Origin: Peristeroidobacter soli
GTDB lineage: Bacteria; Pseudomonadota; Gammaproteobacteria; Steroidobacterales; Steroidobacteraceae
NCBI RefSeq assembly: GCF_004138485.1
Contig: NZ_RYEV01000009.1
Location: 62,001-126,000, forward strand
Reading direction: 5' to 3'
DNA: 64,000 nucleotides
The translations under genes were made by a program, and so were the position numbers. Below are positions 32,650-41,691 of the stretch, piece by piece. The notes beneath the pieces were generated by a model, which had not been told where the DNA came from, did not search any database, and was given only the letters and a program-made list of their open reading frames with translations. The first letter of the stretch is position 1, and the number at the start of each line of letters is the position of its first letter.

Positions 32650-34608
32650 ATGCCCAGCGTCAGTACTCCATACAATCTGCAGGTCTACCGTCAAAGACTG
32701 GAGCAATTGCATCCCGATGACGAGCTGAAGGGCAAGCTGGTTTCCTTGATCAAGCAAACGATCGAAGCCCACCAGCTCCCTTCAGAAGATCAGCTGACCG
32801 ACGCTCATTTCAGAGAAATCCTGGAGCGTCTGCATCGCGACGACAACGCCCGGTTCCGTGGCCGATTGCTCAGCGTGGGCATCCCGTACGTCTCGAGATA
32901 CTCCCCCTGGTCCAACCAGAGAGCGACCGGCAAGGTCATGGCATTGATGGGCCGCCTGAACATCCAGACGGCCGATCTTCAGCCTCGCCGCCAGACAGAT
33001 GCGCCCCAACCTCACGGCGGAGGTGAACATGCGGCCGACCCTCTTCGGCCACCCGTCGCCGCGCAAGACGAACCGACCGAAGCTCCTGCAGGTGCGGCTG
33101 CTCCCGCCCAAGGCGCACCTCCACCCAAGCCCGGCCCATCGCCCGTCGCCGCGCAAGCCGAGCCGACCAAAGCTCTTGCCCTTGCGGCCGCTCCCGCCCA
33201 CGGCGCACCTCCACCCAAGCCCGTCGTCGCGAAGGCTGCGTCTCGCGCAATCGCGCTTTCCGCTGCGGACAGCTCAGCCAACGCGTATTACCAAGCCGTG
33301 TCTCAGGTACAGAGTTGGTCTGTTCACCGCGTACCCTCGGCAGCAGCTATCCGTGCGGCATGCGATAGTTTCGTGACGGCCCTACGTCATTTCGAAGAGG
33401 CGCCGCCCAAAGCCAGTGTATTGATCTCCAAGTTCGAGGCATTCGAGCAAGGTATGTACGAAGCACTGATCATCCCGGGGCTCACCGCGGACACGCTCAC
33501 ATACACTGCATGGGCGAAAGGAATGGCCGGCGCCTTCCTTCAGTATGGAAACATGTGGCAGCAGCAAGGCGACATCGACGAGGCCATCAACGCTTATAGA
33601 AGCGGCTTCTATGTGATCAGCGACCATGCCAACGTTACTCATAACAGTACGGCACTGATGCCATTCGTCGAGAAATTGCGCGGACTGCTCCAGGGCAAGG
33701 CGGAATCGGCGCTGGCGATGGGACACGTTACGGAAGCCGCCGGTTATCTGGCCGAATGCGGGCATCTGTGCTTGACGGTCGGCAACAACGAGGACGGCGA
33801 ACGACTCTATTCCGATGCCGCAAACCATCTCGAAAAGGCGGCAGAGAAGAATCGAGCCGAGGGGCGCATTGCAGCCGCCAGAAAACTGGAGAAGCTTGCA
33901 GCGGGCGTCCGCAAGGAATGCGCCGCCACCTTGCGGTCGGTCCGCAAGCTAACTCCCCAGGAGGTTCGCAATGCCAGGGAATCGGTCGCCTCCTACAAGC
34001 GGGCGTGGCAGAGAGGTGAAGCGGGTCCGGCACGCGCCGTCATGAAGTATGCCCGTGTGCTCCAGGACTGGGGTTACAGCGAAGAAGCTGGTGATGCCTT
34101 CCTGCTCGCCGCCGAACTGGACGTCCATGCACAGAAGACGTATCCGAACCATCATTGGGCCCTCGAGCAAGCCATCGAAAACTACCAGCGGGCTCAGGCT
34201 TTGCTCGCCAGCGACGACACCAGGCTTCGCGGTATCCCGAGGATTCTCGAAGACCTGGACCGCCTGCTGCATGACCTGAAATTCGGACTCGGGCCGGCTG
34301 GCTCGACGAGCAAACCGGAGCAAGCAAAGGACCATGCTAAAGAGAAGGCTGAAGAGAAGGCCGAAGAGAAGGCCGAAGAGAAGGCTGAGGCTAAAGAGAA
34401 GGAGCACTATGCCGAGGAGATGGAGGACTATGCCGTGCTCGAAGTCGCACCCGGCGCAAGCCTGCGGGAGATGGTCATGTCGAAGCGTCGCCTCCTTCTC
34501 AAGCACCACCCTGACAAGGCTCCCGACAAGAACAATGTCAAGGATATGGAGCGGCGAGTGGAGATAACGAAGCGCATCAACCTCGCCGCGGAAAGGCTTG
34601 AGATCTAG
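32650..34608 (+). CDS. HopI1-like type III effector with C-terminal J domain
   Basis: 652 residues from ATG 32650. An N-terminal region (1-125) is followed by a Pro/Ala-rich segment with a 30-residue tandem repeat (about 135-195), a helical TPR-like middle (about 215-545), an EKAE low-complexity run (about 563-582) and a C-terminal J domain (about 592-652) with the HPD motif at His620-Asp622. Pro-rich repeats plus a C-terminal J domain is the plan of HopI1 of Pseudomonas syringae, which recruits plant Hsp70. This protein is longer, mainly because of the TPR-like part. It lies behind the best hrp box in the window. A J domain at the extreme C-terminus is unusual for housekeeping DnaJ proteins. 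Orthology to HopI1 is inference from architecture. Confidence 0.72.
   Translation: MPSVSTPYNLQVYRQRLEQLHPDDELKGKLVSLIKQTIEAHQLPSEDQLTDAHFREILERLHRDDNARFRGRLLSVGIPYVSRYSPWSNQRATGKVMALMGRLNIQTADLQPRRQTDAPQPHGGGEHAADPLRPPVAAQDEPTEAPAGAAAPAQGAPPPKPGPSPVAAQAEPTKALALAAAPAHGAPPPKPVVAKAASRAIALSAADSSANAYYQAVSQVQSWSVHRVPSAAAIRAACDSFVTALRHFEEAPPKASVLISKFEAFEQGMYEALIIPGLTADTLTYTAWAKGMAGAFLQYGNMWQQQGDIDEAINAYRSGFYVISDHANVTHNSTALMPFVEKLRGLLQGKAESALAMGHVTEAAGYLAECGHLCLTVGNNEDGERLYSDAANHLEKAAEKNRAEGRIAAARKLEKLAAGVRKECAATLRSVRKLTPQEVRNARESVASYKRAWQRGEAGPARAVMKYARVLQDWGYSEEAGDAFLLAAELDVHAQKTYPNHHWALEQAIENYQRAQALLASDDTRLRGIPRILEDLDRLLHDLKFGLGPAGSTSKPEQAKDHAKEKAEEKAEEKAEEKAEAKEKEHYAEEMEDYAVLEVAPGASLREMVMSKRRLLLKHHPDKAPDKNNVKDMERRVEITKRINLAAERLEI
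33052..33231 (+). repeat. 90-bp tandem repeat inside the J-domain effector gene
   Basis: Two imperfect copies starting at 33052 and 33142 encode VAAQxEPTxA ... GAPPPKP. In-frame Pro-rich repeats of this kind vary in number among HopI1-type effectors. Confidence 0.8.
34341..34395 (+). repeat. 12-bp tandem repeat (EKAE coding)
   Basis: About four to five copies of GAGAAGGCCGAA encode a Lys/Glu-rich helix between the TPR-like region and the J domain. A likely slippage hotspot. Confidence 0.75.
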
Positions 34609-35208
34609 CGCTATTGAAGATTTCCGCGCTCGACGTGCGACCACTGGATCGAGACTGGGCAACTCGACCGGTAGTCGGAGAACGAAGCGGTGCGATACAC
34701 ACGGCGACCGCCTGTGCAACGCAAGACTGTTCCCTTCTGCTAGACGCCGACTTCGTTTGCGACCATTTTGCTGCAACCTGCATCAAGTGGCTATGTCGCA
34801 CTTTCAGCGTATCGAGGTCGCCGCTGAGGTGGCCCGGGCTACCCAGGCGGGGATCCGCGGGCCCATCAGGCCATTTATTTGGCCTGTCGACCGGCCCATC
34901 TACACGCCGATCCGCCGTCTGATGCGCATGGCGACCGCCGACGAGGGGGACCTTCGTCGAGGTTCTGCGCGCCTATACCGGACAAGGGATATCTGGCGGC
35001 TGGGTGAGAAGCATCGCGGTGAGCGAGTGCTCAATGTACCTGCGGTCGCCGTAGCGCCGGAGCCTGTTGTAACCGGACAGTGTACGTGGGCAGCGACGAC
35101 GAATCCCGCAGCGCCGGTGGTGCTGCGGGACGGGCTTCGCATTCTGAGTTTTTCGAAGTCGCGGCCGGCGAGGCCGGCGGGCTTTGTTGTTAATCACTTG
35201 GAGAAGAG
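34609..35208. other. 600-bp stretch without a supported gene
   Basis: A plus-strand frame is open from about 34793 to 35212 but has no ribosome site and a product without recognisable features. The stretch contains three hairpins: CAGGCCA/TGGCCTG at 34867-34886, CCCGCAGC/GCTGCGGG at 35105-35129, and GCCGGC/GCCGGC at 35164-35178, the last followed by GGGCTTTGTTGTT like a terminator. A decayed gene is possible. Confidence 0.4.
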
Positions 35209-36270
35209 ATGAAGACAGGATCGACGATGACAGTGCACCTCGCGCTACTATCTGCTGCTGCAACTGTCGTGGTCACAGCGACTGCGGCCGAAATTGAAAG
35301 GAAACCTGCGGAAACGCAGTCCGAGATGGAGCAGAGGATTGAAGACGCTCGTCGCAGACTGGACATCGCCGCGGAGGAAGTCGCGGAGTTGAGCATGTCG
35401 ATGTCCGACTACACGATGCCCCAGGTTCTGGAGACCCGCGCTTTGGGGCGCCCTCGAGCCATATTGGGGGTCAATCTCGGCCCGCGGAGCGATGAGGCGC
35501 CCGAAGGCGTCGCGATTGTCAGTGTCAGTCCGGGTGGATCAGCTGAAAGCGCGGGTCTGAAAGCAGGTGATGTGTTGCTAGCGATCGGTGACAAGCAACT
35601 CAAGCGCGACGAAGACACGGCCGCGCGTGACCTGCTCATGAAGGAGATGGAACAGGTTAAGCCAGGCGAGAAAGTGCAGCTACGCTACCGTCGCGCTGAC
35701 AAGATTGCGACCGCAACCGTGACGGTGCAAGCTCCTCCGGATCGCGTGTTTGCCATGCGCGACAGCTCCGGCAGTGCCGCAGGAATAGCGCTGCCTGGAT
35801 TCGCCACGACGCGTATCGTCGGTGCCTTTGGCTCCGCTCAATTGGTGTCGTTGATGCCCGAACTCGGCCAGTACTTCGGTACCGAGAAGGGCCTGCTCGT
35901 GGTGCGCGCTCCCGCCGACGGCCGCCTGATGCTGGAGGACGGCGATGTAATTATCGACATTAACGGGCGGATCCCCTCAAGCCCGAGCCACGCGTTCCGT
36001 ATTCTAGGGTCCTATCAGGCGGGCGAGAAGCTGACGCTCAATATATTGCGACAAAAAAAGAAGATGTCATTCAACATCACGGTGCCGAGCGACGGGGTGC
36101 CCCTGCCCTCTCCGATCATGCTCGATCAAGGCCTCCAAAGACCGCTGATCAAGGGTCCAGGCGGCGTAGTAGTTGCGCCTTTGTCGGATCCCATGCTCGC
36201 GCCTTTTCCGCCGAGTGCTCCGGAGACGGTGATCGCCACCTGGGACGAGCAGGCGGTGATCAGCATCTAG
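35209..36270 (+). CDS. Periplasmic double-PDZ-domain protein
   Basis: 353 residues from ATG 35209 (GGAG five bases upstream); ATG 35227 would also give a good signal peptide (TVHLALLSAAATVVVTATAA). After the signal comes a short coiled coil (about 32-65), PDZ domain 1 (about 80-175, LGVNLGPRSDEAPEGVAIVSV, AESAGLKAGDVLLAIGDKQL) and PDZ domain 2 (about 225-300, KGLLVVRAPADGRLMLEDGDVIIDINGR). The second resembles PDZ domains of DegP-type proteins, but there is no protease domain. The C-terminus is Pro-rich. It probably binds protein C-termini in the periplasm. No partner gene is adjacent and no hrp-like box is visible. Confidence 0.75.
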   Translation: MKTGSTMTVHLALLSAAATVVVTATAAEIERKPAETQSEMEQRIEDARRRLDIAAEEVAELSMSMSDYTMPQVLETRALGRPRAILGVNLGPRSDEAPEGVAIVSVSPGGSAESAGLKAGDVLLAIGDKQLKRDEDTAARDLLMKEMEQVKPGEKVQLRYRRADKIATATVTVQAPPDRVFAMRDSSGSAAGIALPGFATTRIVGAFGSAQLVSLMPELGQYFGTEKGLLVVRAPADGRLMLEDGDVIIDINGRIPSSPSHAFRILGSYQAGEKLTLNILRQKKKMSFNITVPSDGVPLPSPIMLDQGLQRPLIKGPGGVVVAPLSDPMLAPFPPSAPETVIATWDEQAVISI

Positions 36271-36291
36271 CCGAAGCCGGCCAAGCTTCGG
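36271..36291 (+). terminator. Hairpin after the PDZ gene
   Basis: CCGAAGC and GCTTCGG with a 7-base loop, directly after the stop codon. No T run. Confidence 0.45.
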
Positions 36292-36488
36292 TCAAAGGCA
36301 TTGGCAGTAGGAATCTCGGCATCTCTCATCGGTGATAGCGACAAGGCTGCACAGTGTGCGACCTGTCTCATTTCGTAGCACATTCAGTGCCGCGACAGCA
36401 CGGTGTTTCCGTACATAGAGAATTCCGCAAAGTACATCGCCGAGAAATTTTCATTCCGAGGATAGCGTCCGGACGGGAAGCGATCGTC

Positions 36489-36671
36489 TCACCCGTTCGC
36501 TATGCTCCCCAACCCCGACACCGGACCGATCCGCTCCAGCAGCGGTTCCGATTGCATCACCGGCGCCGGCATCGAAACCGAAACGGGCACCAGCAGCGAC
36601 ATCAACGCGCCGCAGTCGACAGCGCTGACTTCTGGGTCTAGACACACTTCGAGAATTTCTTTATGCGCCAT
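36489..36671 (-). CDS. Possible 60-residue small protein
   Basis: ATG 36671 is preceded on the minus strand by AAAAAGAGG at good spacing, and further upstream by a possible -10 (TATGAC). The product starts with a charged, leader-like part (MAHKEILEVCLDPEVSAVDC) and ends in a hydrophobic Pro/Ser/Val-rich tail with two Gly-rich turns. It has two Cys and no clear signal peptide. It could be a small peptide precursor or chance; no biosynthesis genes are near. Confidence 0.3.
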   Translation of the reverse strand: MAHKEILEVCLDPEVSAVDCGALMSLLVPVSVSMPAPVMQSEPLLERIGPVSGLGSIANG

Positions 36672-37384
36672 TCTGTTGGCCTCTTTTTAACCTCTTGATC
36701 AAAGTCATAGATGATTGAGCGATTGAGAAGACCCTGCCACCGGGTCCGCTGCACGTAGCACGTAACACCGCACCCTCAGTTAACGCTTTCAACTCGAGCA
36801 GACTCGTCAGTCGGGCATATGGATCCGGCGCGCGCTCGCCGAAGATTACCAGGCGAAGCAGCAGGTTTGCTGTCCACCTTGAAGAGCCGGTGATAGGTGA
36901 TAAGTGTCGAAATGTTTCTGCTCATCGGTTGTGCACTGTTCATCCCGTCAACGATTTGAGTTCTGCGGCACACCTCCTAGCGCATAGCGTTAAAGAAAGA
37001 GCCAACGCAGCAGCGCAGATCGTTGCCGCCAGTCGCAAGACAGGATGCAACAGTTTGCGACTACGGTGGATTGAGTCGCCAGAGCCGAGACATTCGCCAA
37101 TCTGCCAACTGGCGGCTAATCTCTGCGGCCCACTCGTCACGCGGGTGACAAACAGTTGGGCCGTAGGTTCCATATACGGTTGCAAAGCGTCGCACCGGTG
37201 TGTCGCGCGCCCATATGGATTCATGTGCGACATCATTTCACGCGGAGCCTCTCCTGTGTAACCCCCCGGGAGGCGCGAAATCACCTTCAGATTGAACCAG
37301 CCGGCGCCCCCGTCTACAGTCATGCGCGCAGGAAACATTGAGGCAGGACTCCGGTGCTCGAGGGCCTGCCACGAATAAGTTTGA

Positions 37385-37403
37385 AATCGGCTGGTACAGA
37401 ATT
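37385..37403 (+). repeat. Integrase-arm-like repeat beside dusA relic 1
   Basis: AATCGGCTGGTACAGAATT; the same sequence with one change occurs at 57161-57179 beside dusA relic 2, and a related GGCTGGTACAAAATTGGCAC lies at 37671. GGTACA-type direct repeats are typical of ends of islands inserted in dusA. Confidence 0.5.
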
Positions 37404-37463
37404 GGTACGCAACCGTTTTGGATCACCTAAGCTATTGAATGGGTAACTCAATACTGCACCGTC

Positions 37464-37514
37464 GGTACAGTCCATCATGGGCGCAACGGAAACCCGCCGA
37501 TCTAACTCATTCAT
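37464..37514 (-). pseudogene. dusA: Relic of the dusA 5' end (attachment site remnant 1)
   Basis: Read on the minus strand from ATG 37514 this encodes MNELDRRVSVAPMMDCT, the conserved start of tRNA-dihydrouridine synthase A, then diverges. Only about 17 codons remain. The 51 bases match relic 2 (57215-57265) at 46 positions. dusA is a known integration site for tyrosine-recombinase islands, with the crossover near the MMDWTD codons. The body of dusA is not in the window and should lie to the left if the insertion model is right. Confidence 0.7.
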
Positions 37515-37670
37515 CGATAAGCTCTTTTCAGGAGATCGCCAGTGTAGCCGAACAATGGGCCGACCGTCATTGACGCTGCGGGTCCTGAACCAGAAATCAT
37601 TGTATTTGCAGCGATTTCGTTCCCTCACTTCAGCGAATTAGCATCAAACTTGGGAAACAACCCAGTTGTG

Positions 37671-37692
37671 GCTGGTACAAAATTGGCACAGG
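37671..37692 (+). repeat. Second arm-like repeat
   Basis: GGCTGGTACAAAATTGGCAC, related to the repeats at 37385 and 57161. It could mark the left end of the 38-57 kb island. Confidence 0.4.
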
Positions 37693-38049
37693 AAACGTGT
37701 GTACCAACTCCGCAGATTATTGAGGGTCGTGCCGCGACCGTCCGTTGCTGGCTAGCAGGCCGCAGGTTCAAAGCCCTCACCCAACCATTCATAACATTCA
37801 AGATTTATCCACAGACAGTTGCCGAGATGCTGGGGGATTCTGCTCGGACTTCGGGCGGGGTGTTGCGGCACTAGTCGGCCACGCCCCTGCCGATTGAGAC
37901 TCAACGGAAAAATGATCAATCAATCTGACAATCTCGTAGGCATGGGCGCGGTATAGAAGCGCGACAGAAGGCGTCAGAATGCGCCTGTGCCCAGGCCGCC
38001 GCGCTAAATTTGGTTTGCGCACGCGGATGATTCCGAGAAGGTTCCATGA

Positions 38050-39036
38050 TCAGAGCAGATCGTCGTAGAAGCCGGACAATGCCGCCGCGCCTCCGGTATG
38101 CCAGAACAACACTCGCTGGCCTTTGCCAATGGCGCCTTGGAGGATCAAGTCCATGCACGCGCCCATTGCACGGCCAGTGTAAACGGGATCGAGTAGTAAT
38201 CCCTCAGTGCGCGCCACGGTCCGGATGGCATCACGTTCCAGCGGCCCGACGACTGCATAACCACCGCCGAGATAGTCGGCGTTGATGTCGATCTTCGACA
38301 TCAAACTACCCGCTTCTACATGATCGCCGCGCACTCCGAGCAAAGCCGCGGCTCCGAGCGCCAGCTCCTGTACACGCCTGGCCAGTTCGGCCGCTGCGGA
38401 ATCGATGCTGATTCCCAGCACTCTTCCGCGATAACCAAACAGCGCCTCACCCAGGACCAGCCCGGCCTGCGTGCCGGCGCTGCTGCTCGCGACGACCATG
38501 AGGTCGATCGGAATGTTCAATTCCTCGAGCTGAGCCGTCGTTTCCTGCATGGCCGCGGCGTAGCCGAGCGTTCCGAGCGCGGTCGATCCGCCGAGCGGCA
38601 CGAGATAAGGCCGCTTACCCTCGGCTCGCAGTTGAACCATCAACTCCTCCGCCACCTCTTCTCGAGAACGCCCCCCGCTCCACTGGATCTGCGCGCCAAG
38701 GAGCTCATCTAGCAACAAGTTGCCAAGACAACGCCCGGGTGGATCGCCGCGTAAAACCACGCTGCAAGCCAAACCGACCTTCGCCGCAGCGGCCGCGGTC
38801 TGCCTGCAGTGATTGCTCTGCGGACCGCCAAGCGTGACCAGGTGATCGCAGTGCTGAGCGAGCGCGTCGGCGACGAGAAATTCGAGCTTGCGAACTTTGT
38901 TGCCGCCCGTGGCGAGGCCGGTCTGGTCATCACGCTTGATGTAGATCTCTGGACCGCCCAGATGCCCACCGAGTCGCTCGAGTTTTTCGATTCGGGTAGG
39001 GAAGTGTCCTAACGGCACGCGAGTTGGATATTTCAT
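38050..39036 (-). CDS. D-cysteine desulfhydrase / ACC deaminase family PLP enzyme
   Basis: 328 residues, last gene of a six-gene minus-strand run. It is a fold-type II PLP protein: GGNKVRKLEF with the PLP lysine at about residue 47, LGGPQSNHCRQTAAAAA (about 87-103, substrate/PLP loop), SSSAGTQAGLVLG (phosphate-binding loop) and WHTGGAAALSGF near the end. Family members release sulfide, pyruvate and ammonia from D-cysteine, deaminate ACC, or act on L-cysteate. The neighbours (desulfurases, persulfide dioxygenase-like protein, sulfite-type exporters) favour a sulfur substrate. Exact specificity cannot be read from the sequence. Confidence 0.85.
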   Translation of the reverse strand: MKYPTRVPLGHFPTRIEKLERLGGHLGGPEIYIKRDDQTGLATGGNKVRKLEFLVADALAQHCDHLVTLGGPQSNHCRQTAAAAAKVGLACSVVLRGDPPGRCLGNLLLDELLGAQIQWSGGRSREEVAEELMVQLRAEGKRPYLVPLGGSTALGTLGYAAAMQETTAQLEELNIPIDLMVVASSSAGTQAGLVLGEALFGYRGRVLGISIDSAAAELARRVQELALGAAALLGVRGDHVEAGSLMSKIDINADYLGGGYAVVGPLERDAIRTVARTEGLLLDPVYTGRAMGACMDLILQGAIGKGQRVLFWHTGGAAALSGFYDDLL

Positions 39037-39040
39037 GATG

Positions 39041-40405
39041 TCACTCTGTCACAGCGATGCGCCGTGCTGCCCGAGCCTGCCAGATAAAGTACACCGGCAC
39101 GCCGACCAGGATGATCCCGAAGGTGATGGCGGTGTTCGCCGGATCGGTCCACAGCGCATTGGCGATCATGCCCACCGAAGCGAGCAGGAACAATGCCGGC
39201 ACGACCGGGTAGCCCCACGTACGGTAAGGCCGCTGCAGATCGGGACGCTTGCGTCGTAGCACGAACACCGCCGCGACCGCCAGGGCATAGGACGGCCAGG
39301 CGCCGAGAATGAACTTGTCGGCCAGTTGCGCGAAATCATTTTGCAGCACGTAGATCACACCCAGCGCGGCCGTCAGCAAGATCGCATGCGAAGGCGTATG
39401 AAAACGAGGCGAAACCCGCGCGATGCTACGAAAGAACAGTCCTCGCTCCGCCATCGCGAAGAACACCCGCGGGCCGGTCATGATAGAGCCGTTGAGGCTG
39501 CTGAAGGTGGAGATCATTACGATAGCCGCGACAATCGACGCGCCGAAGCCGCCCAATAGCGGGATGTTCGCAGCCGCCGTGGAGGCAATGAACTGCGCAC
39601 CGGCCATCTGCGGCAATGGCAGCAGATAGATGAAGGCCAGGTTGATGAGCATGTAAATGACGATGACCGCCACCGTGCCGATGATCAGCGCCAGCGGCAG
39701 CGACCGCTGCGGATCGCGTACCTCGCCGCCGACAAAGGACAAATTCGACCAGCCGTCGTAGGTCCAAAGAATAGGGATCAAGGCAGTGCCCAACAGCGAC
39801 GCACCGACTGTCGAGCTCCACAGCGGAGTGAAGTTCTCCGCGCTGCCGTTGCCTGCCGAGAACGCAAGCAAGCCGAGCGCGGCCACCGCGATGAATTTCA
39901 ACAGCGTCGCGAAGTTCATCACTGCAGCGGCGCGACCGACGCCGATGTAGTTGAGCAGCGCCACGGCAACGATTGTCGTCGCGGCACAGTAGCGCACCTG
40001 CGATTGGGTCATCGCGATGAAGTACCCAAGGTACTCGGCAAAGATCGTCGAAATGCCACCCAAAGCCGCGGCACGCACCACGGCCAACTCGGCCCAGCCC
40101 ACCAGGAACGCCGGCAAGGGTCCGAAGCCCTCGAGGACGTAAGCGAAAATGCCGCCTGAACGCGGCAGGGCTCCAGCAAGCTCGGCGATGGTGAGCGCAC
40201 CGAACAGCGTAATGAGACCGCCGAGCACCCAGGCCAACATCACAGGGCCCGGGTCCTGAAGGTGCGCGGCCACCGTCGCGGGAACGCGGAAAATTCCGCT
40301 ACCGATGGTGATTCCCACTAACACGGCAACTGCACTCCATAGGCCGAGGCTGCGCGGCAGACGCTCGCCCCAAGCATCAGCGCTGTGTCCGGACGGCGCC
40401 GTCAC
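39041..40405 (-). CDS. APC-superfamily amino acid permease
   Basis: 454 residues with about 12 membrane helices. The APC start signature is present (LGLWSAVAVLVGITIGSGIFRVPATVA) with the Gly-rich substrate loop in helix 1. Such proteins import amino acids by proton symport or exchange. It overlaps the upstream serine-hydrolase gene by 4 bp, and the PLP desulfhydrase-like gene begins 4 bp after its stop. Import of the amino acid used by that enzyme is the natural reading. Confidence 0.85.
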   Translation of the reverse strand: MTAPSGHSADAWGERLPRSLGLWSAVAVLVGITIGSGIFRVPATVAAHLQDPGPVMLAWVLGGLITLFGALTIAELAGALPRSGGIFAYVLEGFGPLPAFLVGWAELAVVRAAALGGISTIFAEYLGYFIAMTQSQVRYCAATTIVAVALLNYIGVGRAAAVMNFATLLKFIAVAALGLLAFSAGNGSAENFTPLWSSTVGASLLGTALIPILWTYDGWSNLSFVGGEVRDPQRSLPLALIIGTVAVIVIYMLINLAFIYLLPLPQMAGAQFIASTAAANIPLLGGFGASIVAAIVMISTFSSLNGSIMTGPRVFFAMAERGLFFRSIARVSPRFHTPSHAILLTAALGVIYVLQNDFAQLADKFILGAWPSYALAVAAVFVLRRKRPDLQRPYRTWGYPVVPALFLLASVGMIANALWTDPANTAITFGIILVGVPVYFIWQARAARRIAVTE

Positions 40406-41640
40406 TGCAGCATCTCGAAGGCAAGCTCACGCAAGGCGAGCAGCGATTCGTTGCCCTGACTCACGTTGTCCGTATTGAAAGCGGCAATCACACCCGTGCG
40501 TGTGGCCGGATTGAAATAGAGAAAGGAATGAAAGCCGGCCTGGCTGCCGGTGTGTCCGATGATGCGCAGTTCGCCTCGCTGCTTGATGAAGAACGACAGA
40601 CCGATGTGATCCTCGCCCGCCCTGCCCTGGCTTGACGGAATCGGCAGCTGTGGCTGCCACATTTCTTCCAGCGTGGTACGAGCCAGAACGATCTCATGCA
40701 GACGCTGCCCACCTGGCTCGATTGTGGCCGCGCCAGTCAGGAAGCAGAGGTATCGAGCGACGTCGTCGAGGGGCGCGTTCCATCCGCCGTTCGGATTGGT
40801 GATGCCCGGATCGAAATCGCGACCGTTGGCCTGCCGGATCGGTCGACCGTCCGCTGCGGTCCGAATGGTGTAGTTGTTGGAACGATGCTTGGCGAGATAG
40901 TGCGGCGTGGTGCCAAAGTAACTGCGATTCATGCCGAGCGGTGCGAACACGTTCTTCTGCACGTATGTGAGCCACGGCTCGCCGGTGATCACCTCGACGA
41001 TGCGCGCCAGGTACACGTATGCCGGATTCGAATAGCTATAGCGCTCGCCGGGCTCGAAGCGCAGTTGCTGGTAAGGCAGCATGCTCACCAGTTGCTCCCA
41101 ACTCGTCGGCTCGAACGGCTCCCAGGACAAGCCCTGCTTCCAAGGCCACGTTGCGACCTGAAAGCCGGCAGAGTGATCGAGCAGCATGCGGATGGTGATT
41201 CGATCCGCCCAGCCTGGCGGCGCGCTCACCTTGCGCAGCTCGGGAAGGTAACGTGTTGCCGCATCGTCGAGCGACAGCTGGCCTCGGTCGCGCAGCTGCA
41301 GGACGGTGATGGCGGTGAGTGTTTTGGTGATAGAACCGTACTGGAACAGGGAGTTCGCATCGATCCGCTGACCCAGCTCCAGGTCTCCCATGCCGGTATC
41401 GCGACGAAAGGCAACGCGTCCGTCCTTCACCAGCAGCGTACTGGCGCCAACTGTTTGCGTAGCGCGCACGTACTCATCGAAGTGCGCAACGTATTTCGTC
41501 CAAGACTCCGTGGCGCTGGAAGATGCGCCCGATCGTCTTGCCGTTACCTCGCCCACGCAATCGGCTAGAACCGGCAGTGAGACGATACTCACCAGCGTCA
41601 ACAGCACCATCGAGCAATAGAGCTTGCGCATATTCGGCAT
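40402..41640 (-). CDS. Secreted serine hydrolase, beta-lactamase/D-peptidase family (S12-like)
   Basis: 412 residues with a signal peptide (about 1-28). The penicillin-recognising triad is present: SITK (SxxK, in YGSITKTLTAI, about residue 98), YSN (YxN, in RYSYSNPAYVYL) and HTG (in the GHTGSQAGF stretch near the C-terminus, replacing KTG). This set fits esterases, D-aminopeptidases and class C beta-lactamase relatives. Activity on a D-residue-containing peptide or a beta-lactam is possible. It is in an operon with S41 peptidase upstream and permease downstream (4-bp overlap). Confidence 0.82.
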   Translation of the reverse strand: MPNMRKLYCSMVLLTLVSIVSLPVLADCVGEVTARRSGASSSATESWTKYVAHFDEYVRATQTVGASTLLVKDGRVAFRRDTGMGDLELGQRIDANSLFQYGSITKTLTAITVLQLRDRGQLSLDDAATRYLPELRKVSAPPGWADRITIRMLLDHSAGFQVATWPWKQGLSWEPFEPTSWEQLVSMLPYQQLRFEPGERYSYSNPAYVYLARIVEVITGEPWLTYVQKNVFAPLGMNRSYFGTTPHYLAKHRSNNYTIRTAADGRPIRQANGRDFDPGITNPNGGWNAPLDDVARYLCFLTGAATIEPGGQRLHEIVLARTTLEEMWQPQLPIPSSQGRAGEDHIGLSFFIKQRGELRIIGHTGSQAGFHSFLYFNPATRTGVIAAFNTDNVSQGNESLLALRELAFEMLQ

Positions 41641-41691
41641 TCCAGTGATCTCAACCGGGGGATGGCGGCCGGACTCGGCCAGCGGCGCTGC

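Larger units (their letters stand above)
36292..38049. other. Gene-poor junction region
   Basis: About 1.76 kb with lower GC than its flanks and no convincing large gene. It contains a possible small gene (36489-36671, minus), the first dusA relic (37464-37514) and arm-like repeats at 37385 and 37671. This looks like the scar between two integrated islands. Confidence 0.6.

Noticed and set aside
33052-33231. CRISPR-like or other non-coding repeat
   Set aside because: The repeat is in frame, directly tandem and encodes a Pro-rich protein segment.
34793-35212. Plus-strand frame between the J-domain effector and the PDZ gene
   Set aside because: No ribosome site and the second half is interrupted by hairpins that look like terminators; kept only as a note.
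37320-37628. Intact small gene containing the DusA start
   Set aside because: Only 17 codons match DusA; the flanking sequence is unrelated, so it is a relic rather than a gene.
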